From Isoetes taiwanensis (taxonomy: Eukaryota > Streptophyta > Lycopodiopsida > Isoetales > Isoetaceae): 64,000 nt of DNA. Below the pieces are notes generated by a model that made no database searches, was not told the origin of the DNA, and saw only the letters and a program-made list of their open reading frames with translations. The translations under genes were made by a program, and so were the position numbers. Shown in pieces: positions 37,961 through 49,555 of the stretch. How positions within the stretch are numbered: the first letter of the stretch is position 1; each line of letters starts with the position of its first letter. Location of the stretch: contig JAJEKV010000026.1 in the NCBI GenBank assembly GCA_021234155.1, forward strand, positions 1,054,001-1,118,000, given 5' to 3'.

Positions 37961-38789
37961 AGCTTTCTTGGTGCGTTGTTTAAGTTTCCCTTTTTGCTTT
38001 TGATGCTCTTTCTTTGCTTTTTGTCAGATAAGCCTAGCATTCCACATTACAAAATGGTTCTCAATATTTCATCATGCTTCATATATAGATAACCATGTAA
38101 CGAAAATCTTTTTTTTTTTCCTTTTAAACTATATATCCAAACAAGATGCCGAGAATCAAACAAATGTAGGTATTATAATTTGGAGTATTATTGCCATGTG
38201 CTGCACCAATGCACTTGGATGAGGTAAATGAAAAAGGTATGGGTTTGGAATCTGCATTGATACAGTAAGGAGAAGAAAATGAATAAGAGCCAAAGAAAAG
38301 AGATACAAAAAGTTGTTTGTTGCAAGTATCAGAGGTAAGCATTGATATTGATAATTTATTTGAAGCAGAAAAGATATATTGATATTGAGAATTTATATGA
38401 AGCAGCAGGAACCATAGAGTCAGTTGTTGAAGCAAACTATGAACCAGCTTCTATATTGATATTGTGCATAGTAGACACTCTGTTATGTCTGAATTGCAGG
38501 CTATGCACATGGGATATAAAAAAGGAATAGAGGAAAGTTCAGAGATCTTGTCTCCTTATCCACTCAACTCAAGCGCACGATCTCTATGGCACATAATTTT
38601 TTTAACCAATTTGCGGCACGAAGAACTGACTGCACATTATTATGGCGACGTCTCTATCTATGCACAACGTTTTAACATGGGAATGCCAGGCCCGTTGACA
38701 AATCTAATAGTAAAAAAAGGCTATAGTACACATAGATAAGAGCTGAGCGTGGCCGAATTTGCACCACAATTCCATGGGGAATGGAGCAG

Positions 38790-38797
38790 TATAAAAT
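38790..38797 (+). promoter_or_regulatory. TATA box of aegerolysin copy B
   Basis: TATAAAAT, identical to copy A and at the same distance (32 bases) from the start codon. Confidence 0.6.
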
Positions 38798-38828
38798 GAG
38801 GGGGTTCATAAACCCACATCAAATCAGA

Positions 38829-39539
38829 ATGGCTATGGCGAATAGAAGCATCATGTTCCTTCTCTTCATGCTGGTCTGTGTTGCTACAGCCAGGCCAACG
38901 CTCATAGAACAAGGTAGAGTTAAATTAATCTTCCAAGTAATAAGTAATTGAACTGGTTAAACATGACTGATCTGATATGCTATACATTGTGTTCTTCGAT
39001 TTGCTAGAACCCCAAGTAATAAGCAATTGAACTGGTTATACATGACTGATATGCTATACATTGTTTTCTTTGATTTGGCAGAACCCCAAGTGATAAAGCT
39101 CAAGGTCCCGGGCAAGGTGGGAGGCGAGGGGAACCACTTTGATATGCAAATAACCTACATAGGCCCTGGTATTTTATCAGTGTCCAAGCCATGGCTTCCT
39201 TGGGGAAAATGGGTTCCTGGGAATTACAACTACCAAACCGAGATCCAGTCTCCTGAAGGCAAATATGTATATGATGGGCAGTCTATGCGAGTAGCGTCTG
39301 CGGGCAGATCAGACTCTCCCAGCGGGACAGAGGGATCCTTTGATCTGGTCCTCAACGGGATGACCAGGCTTATTTATGTGTACTGGGATGCATGTTGGCA
39401 GTGTCAGGCCCAGCTACAGGTCAGAACCCTCGACTCCAGTGTCACTGAGAAACACTCCCGCTGGGGTAACGACTACATTGGTTCCAATATGTGTGTCGTC
39501 TACCAGGGTTACGATGGTAGCAGTTGCAACGTTTGGTGA
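38829..39539 (+). CDS. Secreted aegerolysin-like protein, copy B (two exons)
   Basis: Exon 1 is 38829-38913 and exon 2 is 39082-39539, with a phase-1 GT-AG intron of 168 bp, giving 180 residues. The signal peptide covers residues 1-21, with cleavage expected before Arg22. The aegerolysin pattern (WGK, GRS, GTEGSFDL, YWDA) and the four cysteines (133, 136, 166, 177) match copy A. It differs most in a surface-loop-like stretch (SPEGKYVYDG against SPQGQQIYNG), at Ile in place of Ser after GPG, at Asp after GRS, and at Trp134 after the first Cys. A polyadenylation signal AATAAA lies at 39726-39731. The decoy acceptor is TTGCTAG at 39001-39007. The gene looks intact. Function is inferred from the family only: lipid binding at membranes after secretion. 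Confidence 0.85.
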
Positions 39540-41582
39540 AGTTAGTTACCATCTCGCACTATTACTGTTTAGGTTTTCCCTTGACACTCTCTCCAGTTGA
39601 GGTCTTGACACTCTCTCAAGATGAGGTTTTTTTTAATTCCATTCAGTAATTCGCTTGCTTTGCTTCGTAATTGGCTTGCTTTGATTTTTCGTACTCGTTC
39701 TCTAGACCTTATGGTCTCTGTCGACAATAAAAGTCAATCCCATTCAATTCAATTCAATCCTCTAAATCTCAAATTGCTCACATTATGATTCTGTAATGAT
39801 GGTGCATTTTCTTTAGGAGCTTTAGCCTCTTGTATCATACTAATAGTCAAATGTTATATTAGTATTAACATAGAAATAGGTCCCCATATGTACTTCTGCA
39901 TGTTTTTAATAGAACCTTATGACGTGATATTGTGATTGAAATGGACAATATTATATGTAACTAACAAAAGTACTTAGTATAATGGTGTAAAAAATAGAAT
40001 ATAATGAATGAAGTTATGGATGGTCTTGCCCAAGCCTTGCAATGGTCAAACTTAGATGGGGAGTTATCATAAATGTCATTGCAAGACATGAGGCAAAGGT
40101 AGTATTCTCAAGTGGCATGAGCATTGTTTAGGGCCATGGGGAAGTTTGTGAACGTTGCATAGCAGCTATAGAATTACCATCAAACTAGTTATGGTGCACA
40201 ACGTTGCTGGGCAAGCTATTCTCAACAGTTAGATCGGCCTCTTTTACCAACTAAAAAAACCCTCACAATGGTCGTCAAATCAGTTTGATGCAACCTAGAC
40301 CATTGGACACTAAAATTAGAATTCGAATGGGAATTATATTGTAAATATTATATATTATATTGTGAATTGCCTACATCTCTATATCTCATATTGCTCCCAG
40401 TATGATTCTGTAATGATCATTACCCATTTGCATTTCCTTTAGCAGTTTTTGCCTTTTATATCATACTAATACTCAAATGTTGTATTAGCATGATTTAAAA
40501 CTTATGTTATAGGAGATTTTTTTTCTTAAAGAACTAGTCAAAATCACATTTGATTACTTTTTACAGAAGTTACATGTGTTTTGATAATGTTCTTTTGTCT
40601 TTGTAATTTGTAATAAAGTTCCCTATCAATGTCGTCAAAAGCAATGCTAATTCCAAGTTACAAAATAAAAAAATGTAGTTTCCGTCTTCCAAATGCTTGG
40701 CAAAGATATTAGAATCTGATGAAACAAGGACTCTTTAGTACAATGCAACAACACTTTGCTGTAGATCTAAAATTCTTATCCTTTGAGAAAATATGATTAT
40801 GTTGCAATAATATATTATCTGTTGCAATGATGATTATATGTTTTAAGTAACACTTGACATCAGAGCGAGGTATAAGTTCCCATATTCATGACATAATTAT
40901 TTGCTAATAATCATAACATGATTATTTTTTACACTTTAATTTCTACACTGTGACAGTCCTACAAAGTGGAAATTCCATCCGCAAGAAAATGAACTCTGTG
41001 TCCCCCTTGGAGGTTACTTCGTGAAACCAGAAGGCCGTAAGCCCTAGTCCAAATCACAAAATCGATCCTCACAGATAGCCATGATCTTAGAGATGAAGAG
41101 AGCCCATGAAGAAGCAGTATTGGCAAAGTTGGGTTTGATGCTGATAAGATTAGACACAAGGACATCATTTGGCGTAACTCGCTTGCTGGTATTTTCTACG
41201 AATTAAATTGTCTCTGCGAATTCATTTATCTGTGCTCCTGAATCTGGTGCAACTCATTTCTTATTGCACTGGAGCTGGAATTTTTGTATATAGAAACTTT
41301 AACATTTGAACACTAAATCTTAAAATCTTTCCATGCATAAGCATGCAGTTGCTGCTGCATGCGACAATATAAAGCTAAATGACTTCTAAGATTCTAAAGC
41401 AATATGGAGGCCAGTACCAAAAATACGAAATATAATCTGATTTGCTTTATGAAGAAAAGGTAATGAAAAAAGAAAACTCAGGATCAAATATATTATGTCA
41501 TTAAGAGTACATAATCAAGAAATGCAACCATAATTCTGTAATTGAAAGTTACGCCTTGTTGGATTTAAGATTTAGGCTTATG
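39540..41582. other. Non-coding stretch between copy B and the next LINE
   Basis: No gene is supported. A short duplication (TTGACACTCTCTC) lies at 39580-39620, and ATTCAATTCA units near 39745. The minus frame at 40959-41168 has a faint look of a LINE endonuclease segment, but the evidence is too weak to call. Confidence 0.4.
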
Positions 41583-44042
41583 GCAGTGTCAGCTGGGAAT
41601 TCATGCGCCGATGTTTGCTAAGACTGGGATTTGGGGAACAATTCACATCAGATATTATGAAGTTGCATATCTCTGCTCGGGCGACTATTATGTTCCATGG
41701 TGAGCCGTCAGATGCCTTTTCACTTGGTCGTGGTATTCGCCAGGGATGCCTTTTAGCACCATTGCTTTTCACAATTGTTGCAGAGGCTTTGTCGCAGTTA
41801 TTTACCGTTGCAACCACAGAGGGACTTCTCCATGGTCTTGCAATGGAGGACGGCACACAAGAGGTTTGCAATCAATATGCAGATGACACGTTCCTCTTTC
41901 TAGTCGCCAATGCTGAGAACCTTGTTGCTGCCAAAATGCTCTTAGATACTTTTTCACTGGCTTCCGGTGTCCTTGTGGGTGTCAGAAGTTTACAGCTTTG
42001 TGGACATTGGATAATCCAGCTCCGGCATGTGTTCACGATTATCCATGGAAATTACTTGTGCATGGACAAGCCATCAAGTTGTTGGGGATTCCAGTTGGCA
42101 TCCATGTTATTATGGGAGCTGCATGGGAGGAGATTATTAGGGGTTTGGAGAAGCACTTGTTCTGGTGGTCCACCGCTAAGTTGTCTCTTGCAGGAGCTTA
42201 GAGTCAGTTCTAGCATCGGCAATAACGTCAGTTTAAGGGTTTTTTTCTATTTTTTTCTGTCCAAGTTTATAACTAAGGTTTGACTCTAAAACTGACTCTA
42301 ATACCATCTCCCTCTTGTAGTGTTGGGTGGCAGAAGTGTACAGTTTTGTGGACATTGGATAATCCGGCTCTGGCATGTGTTCACGATTATCCATGGAAAT
42401 TACTTGCGCATGGACAAGCCATCAAGTTGTTGGGGATTCCAGTTGGCATCCATGTTATTATGGGAGCTGCATGGGAGGAGATCATTAGGGGTTTAAAGAA
42501 GCACTTGTTCTGGTGGTCCACCGCTAAGTTGTCTCTTGCAGGTCGGATTACGGTGGCCAAGTCAGTCCTTAGTAGTACCCATGTTTATATGGCATCCTTA
42601 CTACTAGCCACACAGATCAAAGTGCATGAGCGCATTGCAATAGTTCGGAACTTTATTTGAGCGGGTACTGAGGAAGGTGCTGTGGTTAAGGTGACTTGGT
42701 CGAAGTGCATCCTTCCAAAGTGGGCAGGTGGTCTGGGTATGATGGACTTCTTACTGCAGAGCAAAGTGCTTGTTTCAAAGTTCATTTGGAGACTCCTGAA
42801 TGGTGAGAATGACTCTCCTGGGTCACGCCTTCTTAGACAAGCTCTTGGTCATTGTATCCCTCTCGGCAAGAAGGTTGTCAAACCAGTCCTACCTTGGGCT
42901 TTATTTCAGACTCTGCAGCCTTTTCCAAGTGCTTCTCCATTGCGTGGCTTGTTGACAGCATGGGAGGCGGTCAGACATCTTTTTTGGCCTTGCCCCTCTA
43001 TCCACACCCTATTGGAGACTCCATGGTTGTGGGCGCCACTGCCTCCAGACCCCTCAGCACCTCCATTAGCAGCATCAGTTCATCCCCTTACACAGAGACG
43101 ATGGGTTCTTGCAGGTGTTGTCTCTATTCAAGCATGGTATGAGACGGGTCGCCTACTGTCTTGGCCTGAATTTTAGGCAAAGTTCCTGCTCTCTCGTTGG
43201 GATGTATCTCTATGGGAGAAGGTTATAGTGCAAGTTGGTGTTGCTGAAAGGATGCCATGGGACTGTCATGAAAATATTCACAAAGGCAAGCACTTTGTCA
43301 GATCAGTATGTCGCCTTCATTTAGCACCACAGCCCCTCCGGTTGCCAGATGGGTGGCACCTACACAGCCCACTTTGTGTTGTACATGGCGATGGCTTTGG
43401 GATAGGTTGCTCCACCCTAACATCTCTGTACTGTGGTGGCAGGTTATCCACAGGTGCCTGCGGGTTAATGCCTTCCGACATCGCTATGATCCTCGCATAT
43501 CTGCAGTATGCCCACTCTGTCTTTCAGATGTTGAGACATCTAAGCATTGTCTCTTTGATTGTCCTGAGGTTCAACCAGCATGGTCCTGGTTACAGGGTTT
43601 GTTTAACAGTACATTGGACTGCAGATGCATCCTTTTGGCGTCCTATCCCAACGCATGGCCTCCAACTAAACAAAGGGCATTTCATCTTGGTTCCGGTTGG
43701 CTCCTATGGTCGATATGGGAGCGTCGCGGACACTACATCTTTTAGGGCATTAATTCTTCTGCACGCAGTGTTATTACGGTGGCCCAGAAAAAGATATTGA
43801 AAGCCTACAAGTGTTCCTCCCTTGAATCAGAAATGATGGAACGTATCTGGATTCAGTATCTTCGAATTGATTCTTATCATTAGTCTCTTATTCTGGAGTA
43901 AGTATATTGTGCTCCAGGCTCGTGCTTCTGTGACATCTTTTTGTGCTTACACAGTTAGATGAGACATGTAAATTTTGTACTTTTTATCTGATTAATAAAC
44001 TTTTTGGCTTTCGTCCTTCAAAAAAAAAAAAAAAAAAAAAAA
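41583..44042 (+). mobile_element. LINE retrotransposon, 5'-truncated with internal duplication
   Basis: Frame 41603-41980 carries the reverse transcriptase core (GIRQGCLLAPLLF, then NQYADDTFLFL, catalytic YADD intact). About 215 bp (roughly 41980-42194) is repeated at about 42326-42541, with a 130 bp insert between. The following frames hold the connector (KVLVSKFIWRLL at about 42760) and a C-terminal zinc-knuckle motif, VCPLCLSDVETSKHCLFDCP (about 43508-43567). It ends in poly(A) at 44019-44042. Stops at 42658-42660 and 43174-43176 split the ORF. The connector matches the LINE at 50740-52052, so both belong to one family. Confidence 0.88.
42198..42301. repeat. 104 bp segment with 12 bp terminal inverted repeats in the LINE
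   Basis: TTAGAGTCAGTT (42198-42209) and AACTGACTCTAA (42290-42301) are perfect inverted repeats around a T-rich interior. The segment lies between the two copies of the internal LINE duplication, so it may be a tiny MITE. No clear target duplication was seen. Confidence 0.6.
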
Positions 44043-44660
44043 CAGAAGAAGAAGAAGAAAAGAGAGACTAACATTCGCAATGGTCTCTAAAGTAGCTGAA
44101 AAGATACCATCAAGTTTGGTTTCTTCAAATATAATTAAGCATCCTGCTCCCAAGGGAGGTTCACACATGTATTCCGTAGAATACATGTGCGTGGTCGGAG
44201 AAGGGGTTTTTTTGAAAAAAAAAGGTACGTATACCTGCGGTGTGTCCTACGTTTTGGCGCCTCGAGTGTATGCATTTCCACGGTTCAGGGAGGGTTTTCT
44301 TCGACTAGCTAGGACGCGAGAATATGTTTTGAGGGCTAAGAATCCAAAGCTTGCTGCCAGAATTATGTTTAAGGGATTTGCTATTTTGGAGGTAATCGTT
44401 TGAGGTTTTATTTGTCTGTTCCCTTTGTGCCCCATAAAACTCTGTATGATGGAGCGCGTATGGAAGCTAGTTTATCTTTTGGAGCTGGCATCTTTGTTGC
44501 TAATGACAACGGCAATTTTTGTTGTATTGGCCCTTAACTATGATAAAGATATGGCACCGTGATTTTTCTCTGAGTATTCTTTCATCGCTCTTGATAGCTC
44601 TTAGGCCCTTATGATACGCATTTTAAGTTCTTGCAGTTTTCTGCTTATGTTTTATTTAAT
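44043..44660. other. Purine-rich start then non-coding stretch
   Basis: GAAGAAGAAGAAG follows the LINE poly(A). The frame at 44245-44403 is open and basic (FREGFLRLARTREYVLRAK) but is not recognised. It may be a gene scrap. Confidence 0.3.
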
Positions 44661-44676
44661 TGCATCTGTATCTCAG

Positions 44677-45360
44677 GTAACTACTGCCTTCACAGCTTTG
44701 GCACACCAGAAATTGTCCAAAAGCAAAGTGCCGCAACAACAAGCCTCTGTTTGTGGGTTCGTGCTATGGATATATACGACAAGGTTGCAAGAGTGGTTGC
44801 ACCAAAAAGGAGGTTATAGTTTCAGATGTTTTTAGCTGACCTGCAAAGATAAATAGACTTCTTATTTATATTGAACCCACTACCTCTGGATTGGTAGCTG
44901 TGCATCCTAACTGAAAAGGCCACGATGATTTGGATGAAACCAAATCACACGCTCCGGACCTGATAGTTAATCATCACAGTGCAGGCCTTGAGAAAGGCAG
45001 AGCAAGATCTAAAGCAGGCATCAAAAAAGCTTGCAGCAAAACAAGCACAACTTGCAGCTGTGGAAGCTCAAGTTGCCCTCCTGAAAAAAAGCTTAGAAGA
45101 AACAGAAGCAGATCAAAAAGCACTTCAAGACCAATGTCAACTCATAGAAAACCATCTATACGTGCAGAAAAGTTGACGACAGCGCTTGCAGATGAGGCAG
45201 TATGTTTGAATAAAAAATTAGGTTATCAAATAATTCTATATATATGCCTAAGTGGATTAGGATGGTGTAAGCTAAACTATCACGTGATATACATGCTCGC
45301 ATTATGGGCTAATCAAAACTTTCTTTGCAGATAAGATGGAGAGTCTGAGAGACAGCAGAT
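44677..45360 (+). pseudogene. Axonemal-type dynein heavy chain fragment
   Basis: After a 3' splice site (TGTATCTCAG) the frame to 44819 reads TPEIVQKQSAATTSLCLWVR followed by AMDIYDKVARVVAPKRRL. This is the conserved segment just before the microtubule-binding stalk in dynein heavy chains. After a second acceptor (ATCACAGTGCAG, 44966-44977) comes a coiled coil, ALRKAEQDLKQASKKLAAKQ and onward to about 45158, matching the first helix of the stalk. It then needs a one-base frame change to read RAEKLTTALADE. The next exon start, IRWRV, is at about 45331. Dynein heavy chains are about 4000 residues or more; only about 150 are left here. The introns are kept, so it came from a DNA-level duplication or transposon capture, not a retrocopy. 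A stop at 44817-44819 and the frameshift make it non-functional. Confidence 0.75.
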
Positions 45361-46059
45361 GAGATTCGTCGTAAACGGATATTGTTAATAGTAGATGTTT
45401 TCCTTTGTTCTGCATGTATATCATACTATGGTGCTTTTTCTGGACCATATTGAAGAACCCTTGTGAAGGCCTGGGTAAATCATTGCCAGGTAACTTTCTA
45501 AATTGCTTGTTATGGGAATGGTAGCAGTTTAGAACAGTTATAATGAAATGCATGTATGCACATAGTTAACTTCATTTGGAAGCATATGTATCAGGGCAAT
45601 GCAAAAGGCTCATGGAACTTTTATAGGCTATTAAATGCAGGTCTTCATAGCACCAAAAGTGAGAGATGGGCAACAACAATTGAATCAGAGCAAGTAGTGG
45701 AGAGGGTCTTGTGGATTGCTAGCAATACATTGAATGACCAGCTCTTGGAGAAGGTAATAAATGGCAGGTCTGAACTAAAGACAATATTCAGATTTTACTG
45801 CTATGGTGGCAATGGTGGATAACACAAAAGTTGCTTCAGCAATTCTGCTTCTGTCTTTGCTAAGTTTGGGGCTTATTAACGTGCTTATAGACCTCATAAT
45901 TTGCGAGCTTACAATGCTAAAGAACGAGAGCTCTTCATGCGGATATGCAAAATTTTCTTTGGAAGTTATTGTATTCTATAATGTAAAGGCTTCTGACGTA
46001 GAGCAACTTGAAGTTTGTATAAATCTTGATGAGATGGAATATTAAAGGGTCTCGTTAGT
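45361..46059. other. Unassigned stretch after the dynein relic
   Basis: The frame at 45556-45822 is open (NTLNDQLLEKVINGRSELKT) and could be a further exon scrap, but I could not place it in dynein or another family. Confidence 0.3.
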
Positions 46060-47400
46060 TCTCACGAATTTCGCTTTAGAGGCAAAATATGGTGAGCAAC
46101 TGCTTCTACCTAAGAAAGAGAGGGATCCTGAATGGTTTTCAGTTCAGTCTGAGGACCACACAATGTTCCAAATTCATAAGGAGAACTTTCAAGTATTGAA
46201 ATGGGTATTTGATCAAACCGATATTCCAAGAATGGTTAGTATCTATGAATCAGGCACATTATTGGAGGTGGATGGTCATGGATCATTCAAGGTAAACTTT
46301 CATTTGACTTCCGATTTAAAAACTGAGAAAGCCATGTACAATATAGCCAATGCTCCTGCTCAAACTTCTAAAAATTGTATTTATTGCATGTACAAGTTGA
46401 AGGAGAAAAAGGAAGGAAAGAGCTTTAACACACTAAGCTGCAATCAAGACACTTCCCCAAATAGGCATTTGGAGGATAAAGAATTCGAGCCAATTCTGCC
46501 AATTCCGCTGGCTAGAGTGCATTTTTGCACATTGCATGCGATTGTGAGAATCATCGAGAAAATGATCCATTATAGTTGTATTTTCGTGTGGAATATTAAA
46601 GCTGAAAAGGACAGGAAGGAGGGTATCAAGGGTTGCGCAAGTACTATCAAATGCTGGACTCCATGGAGGTTGTGTGAAGCTTGAGAAAGACTTGAAACAA
46701 TAAAAAAAGGCTCAATGCCAGCGAAGGTTTCATTGGATGGTGATAAAGCCAGACATTTCTTAAAGAATGCAGATCCAAAGAGAAAAGGGTTGTTTGAATT
46801 AGGTAGAACGAATAGAGCTACTTCTGCGGTAACTAAGTTGAATGCATGGACAACATTCTCTGATGTGAATGTCCTATTGCAGAAACATACCTTCAGTAAT
46901 GATGACAAAGTACAATTCAAGGACGTTGTGACAAGATTCACAAATGCATATATCAAAGCATGGGGTGAAAGAGGGGTCACACACTACTTCTACATATTAT
47001 GTGCCCATGGACCTTGGTTTGTAAAAGAATACGGAAGCCTTGGAGTATGGAATACTCAAGGTATGGAGAAATCACATAGACAAACTAAATCTGCATTTCA
47101 TCGAGCAACACAAAGAGGTGGGTGTTTCCCCATGTCGCAGCCACTATGTCAACTTGGAACATGGTTTTATAGAAGGTTATTGGCAAGGCATGAGAAGAAT
47201 GTTAGAATAAGAGCAGCCCCGCCCTTGGACGGTGCACTACGAGAAGCTGCCTGTAAGCGCAAAAGGGAAATGTGGGAGAAATCAAGCACAAAGGAAACTT
47301 TAAGACAATGGAGATGCAAGCATGTATTGGTTAACTTGGTTTCTTATTGACTGCACTTTGTTCTTATATGCACAATAAATGCTTGCAGATTGGATGCAAA
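46060..47400 (+). pseudogene. Transposon-type protein relic, two long frames
   Basis: Frame 46163-46684 has a CIYCMYKLKEK Cys pair and an RVHFCTLHAIVRIIEKMIHY block. Frame 46715-47350 has VSLDGDKARHFLKNAD, then AWGERGVTHYFYILCAHGPW, then GMEKSHRQTKSAFHRATQ. These form one protein broken by a frame change around 46650-46715. The HxxxH-rich core with a following Lys/Arg-rich segment recalls the large repetitive TE-derived protein families of plants and invertebrates, but I cannot name the superfamily. A likely splice donor (GAGCAG then GTGCGTAG) is near 47433. Confidence 0.45.
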
Positions 47401-48130
47401 TGGAGAGTTGCAGACAAGGGTATCATTAGAGCAGGTGCGTAGTCCTACATGTTTTTGTGGTTAAAACAGCTTTGTGTTTTGGGCTGGCTACATGCATGGT
47501 AGATTTAGGCTAGGATTTGTCTTCATTTAACATGCTAGGTAAATCCTAAATTGGAAGTCAGCACTGAAACTCAAGGATGCCATCAAAGAAAATTGGGGAC
47601 CATGAAGGGTGCCTTTACCTGCCAAGTATCCTTCAAGAAGTACGAGGGTACCCAACTACCACTGAGGATTGATAGGTGAAAGAAGACAACATTTTGGGAT
47701 ACGCTTAGGCAGATACATATCTAACATATATATGTTCTTATGTTTGCACTATCTGGACTGTCGGTATAGATCCTACGGCCCACGTTGCTTTCTGACATAT
47801 CTTATGGCTCAGATGGCTTGGGAGTTTGTATGTAACATATGTAATCGATCCTACAATTCAGATTGATTTGATCCGTTGCTACAGTTTAGATGGCTTGGGA
47901 GTTTATATTGACGATCCTATGGTCCATACTGTTCTTGATCTTGATCGTCGATTCTACGGTTCAGATTAATTTGATCCGATCCTACGGTTTAGATAGCTTG
48001 GGAGTTTATATGTAGACGATCTTACGATCCAAACTGTTCTTGATCCTGATTGTCAATCCAATTGTATGCTCGGGCCATAGTATATCCAATTAATCTTAGG
48101 GAGAGGGTTTGAAAAGTTTTTATGTTATTT
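47400..48130 (+). repeat. Non-coding stretch with a 115 bp tandem repeat
   Basis: From about 47750 to 48062, a diverged unit built on GATCCTACGG, TCAGATT, GATGGCTTGGGAGTTTATAT and ACTGTTCTTGATC recurs about three times. Nothing coding is seen. Confidence 0.7.
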
Positions 48131-48133
48131 GGA

Positions 48134-48187
48134 GGAATTGAACCGTAAGCATTGGTCCCTAAGCCCCCAATTCTAACCACCAGACTA
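48134..48187 (-). repeat. tRNA-derived sequence (SINE head or tRNA relic)
   Basis: On the minus strand TAGTCTGGTGGTTAG (A-box-like, 48187-48173) and GGTTCAATTCC (B-box, 48144-48134) are spaced as in a tRNA gene. No full cloverleaf could be closed. Confidence 0.55.
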
Positions 48188-48250
48188 GGCATTGATTGTT
48201 TTATAAATACTTAAGGGCAAGGATCTAGTGAGGATAGAATAGAGGAGCAT

Positions 48251-48394
48251 ATTCTAAAAGTTCTAGAATGTTCTAGAAAGTTCTAGATAGTTCTACAATG
48301 TTCTATAATGTTCTGGAATGCTTTAGATAGTTCTAAAATACTCTAAGATATTCTAAGATGTTCTAGGAAGTTCTAGAGTGCTCTAGATTGTTCC
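48251..48394 (+). promoter_or_regulatory. Heat-shock-element-like decamer array
   Basis: About fourteen 10 bp units, most reading TTCTAGAATG or close variants, follow in strict register. Between 48261 and 48290 they give alternating TTC and GAA triplets spaced by two bases (TTCTAGAATGTTCTAGAAAG), which is the consensus of a heat shock element. A TATA box lies 23 bases after the array. Whether it drives any transcript is unknown. Confidence 0.5.
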
Positions 48395-48416
48395 CCGGAG
48401 GTGCACTCAGAAAAAT

Positions 48417-48424
48417 TATATAAA
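48417..48424 (+). promoter_or_regulatory. TATA box after the decamer array
   Basis: TATATAAA directly downstream of the decamer array. No intact coding region follows; the next recognisable sequence is a LINE fragment at 48590. Confidence 0.35.
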
Positions 48425-48589
48425 CTATATGTGAGTGTAAAGGAGGGGGTCTTTTTTTGTCCAACCATACCATAAAAGTATGGGAGGAGGAGGGGTTTTT
48501 TTGCTTGAATTTTATATAAATTATATAAGAAATATGGTAGGGGTATTTGAAATATGAGGGAAACTTTTTAAAGAAAATTCCGTATAAGG

Positions 48590-49320
48590 GTTAGTCTTCT
48601 TTGACGGGCAGGTGGATTGGGGAGCCCCGCCAGGACAGGCTCTGTCAGTGTTGTCAAACGGGTGCCATTGAGGATGAGTCTCACACTTTCCAGAGTTGCC
48701 CAGCATTTGTTAATGACAATCAAGTACTTTGTTATTCGGCTTTTGTAGTATTCAACTAGACGTTGTGCCAGTTGATCAAATACAGCAAATAAGAAGTGTT
48801 GACTTGCTACAACAAATAAGAATTATACATATGCAAAAGAAGATATATTTTAGTGTGCTTTAGAATGAAATGTTGTGAGAATTCTAAAGTCCATAGAAGT
48901 TTCATTTTTGCACTTTCGAGGAACGATTACATAAGATGGGGACAGCCAGTACACACCCTGATGACAAGGGTAGAAACAATGAGAGATCTGGCAGACGCAA
49001 TCCAGGAGATAAACATCGGGAAGTACACAAAGAAAAAGGGCTTGTGATTTGAACCGCCCAAGAGGCGGGTCATAAACGCCCAAGAAATGCTCAGCTAAAA
49101 GCTGATTGATAACGATGCACCACTGCACGGCCATGAAGCCGATTCAAAGCGGGGTGCCGGTACTAATAGAAACCAAGGAAGCCTTCAGAAAAGGCTACAA
49201 TAAACTAGCGTGATGTGCTAGTAGCGCCCCTTAGGGAGCTCGCCCATGCTACACAAATCCAAGGGCCTTAGGGCACAAAGGACAATAATTTCTATTTTAT
49301 TCTATTCTATTACATAAAGG
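48590..49320 (+). mobile_element. LINE 3' fragment
   Basis: At about 48630-48720 a frame reads DRLCQCCQTGAIEDESHTFQ then SCP, the C-terminal zinc knuckle of LINE proteins, close to the block in the LINE at 25768-27190. A C-terminal stretch (ETMRDLADAIQEINIGKYTK) ends at 49047. The 3' tail ends in TTCTA-type units (49288-49312), like its relative. Confidence 0.6.
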
Positions 49321-49555
49321 AAGGAAGAAAGGCTTTTTTATCGTCCAAAGGATGATTGCTAAAATGATTTAAGTTTTATTTTGGTGTTCAATCATTACAA
49401 TGATTGTAAAGCTAGCAACAATGAAAATGAAAAAATATCATGCATGCACATTCATAGTATTTTATACAGAAAATAATGGCTATGGTTGAAGCTACTACTG
49501 TCACGTTTGTGGTGCATGTCCGTTGCATAGGTTACATGTAATTTTGTTGCATGTT

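Larger units (their letters stand above)
36573..39539 (+). repeat. Duplicated block B
   Basis: This is the counterpart of 14949-17851 in the same order: the CTTTCTTGCCAGCAGCTTTT start, exon-like remnants (37500-37900), promoter, two-exon gene. It carries small indels relative to A. The 3' flank after the stop codon is unrelated to A. Confidence 0.9.

Noticed and set aside
39027-39081. ATG-started frame beginning inside intron B and reading into exon 2
   Set aside because: The start at 39027 lies within the intron, after the decoy acceptor. The exon 1 signal peptide with matched phase is the better model in all three copies.
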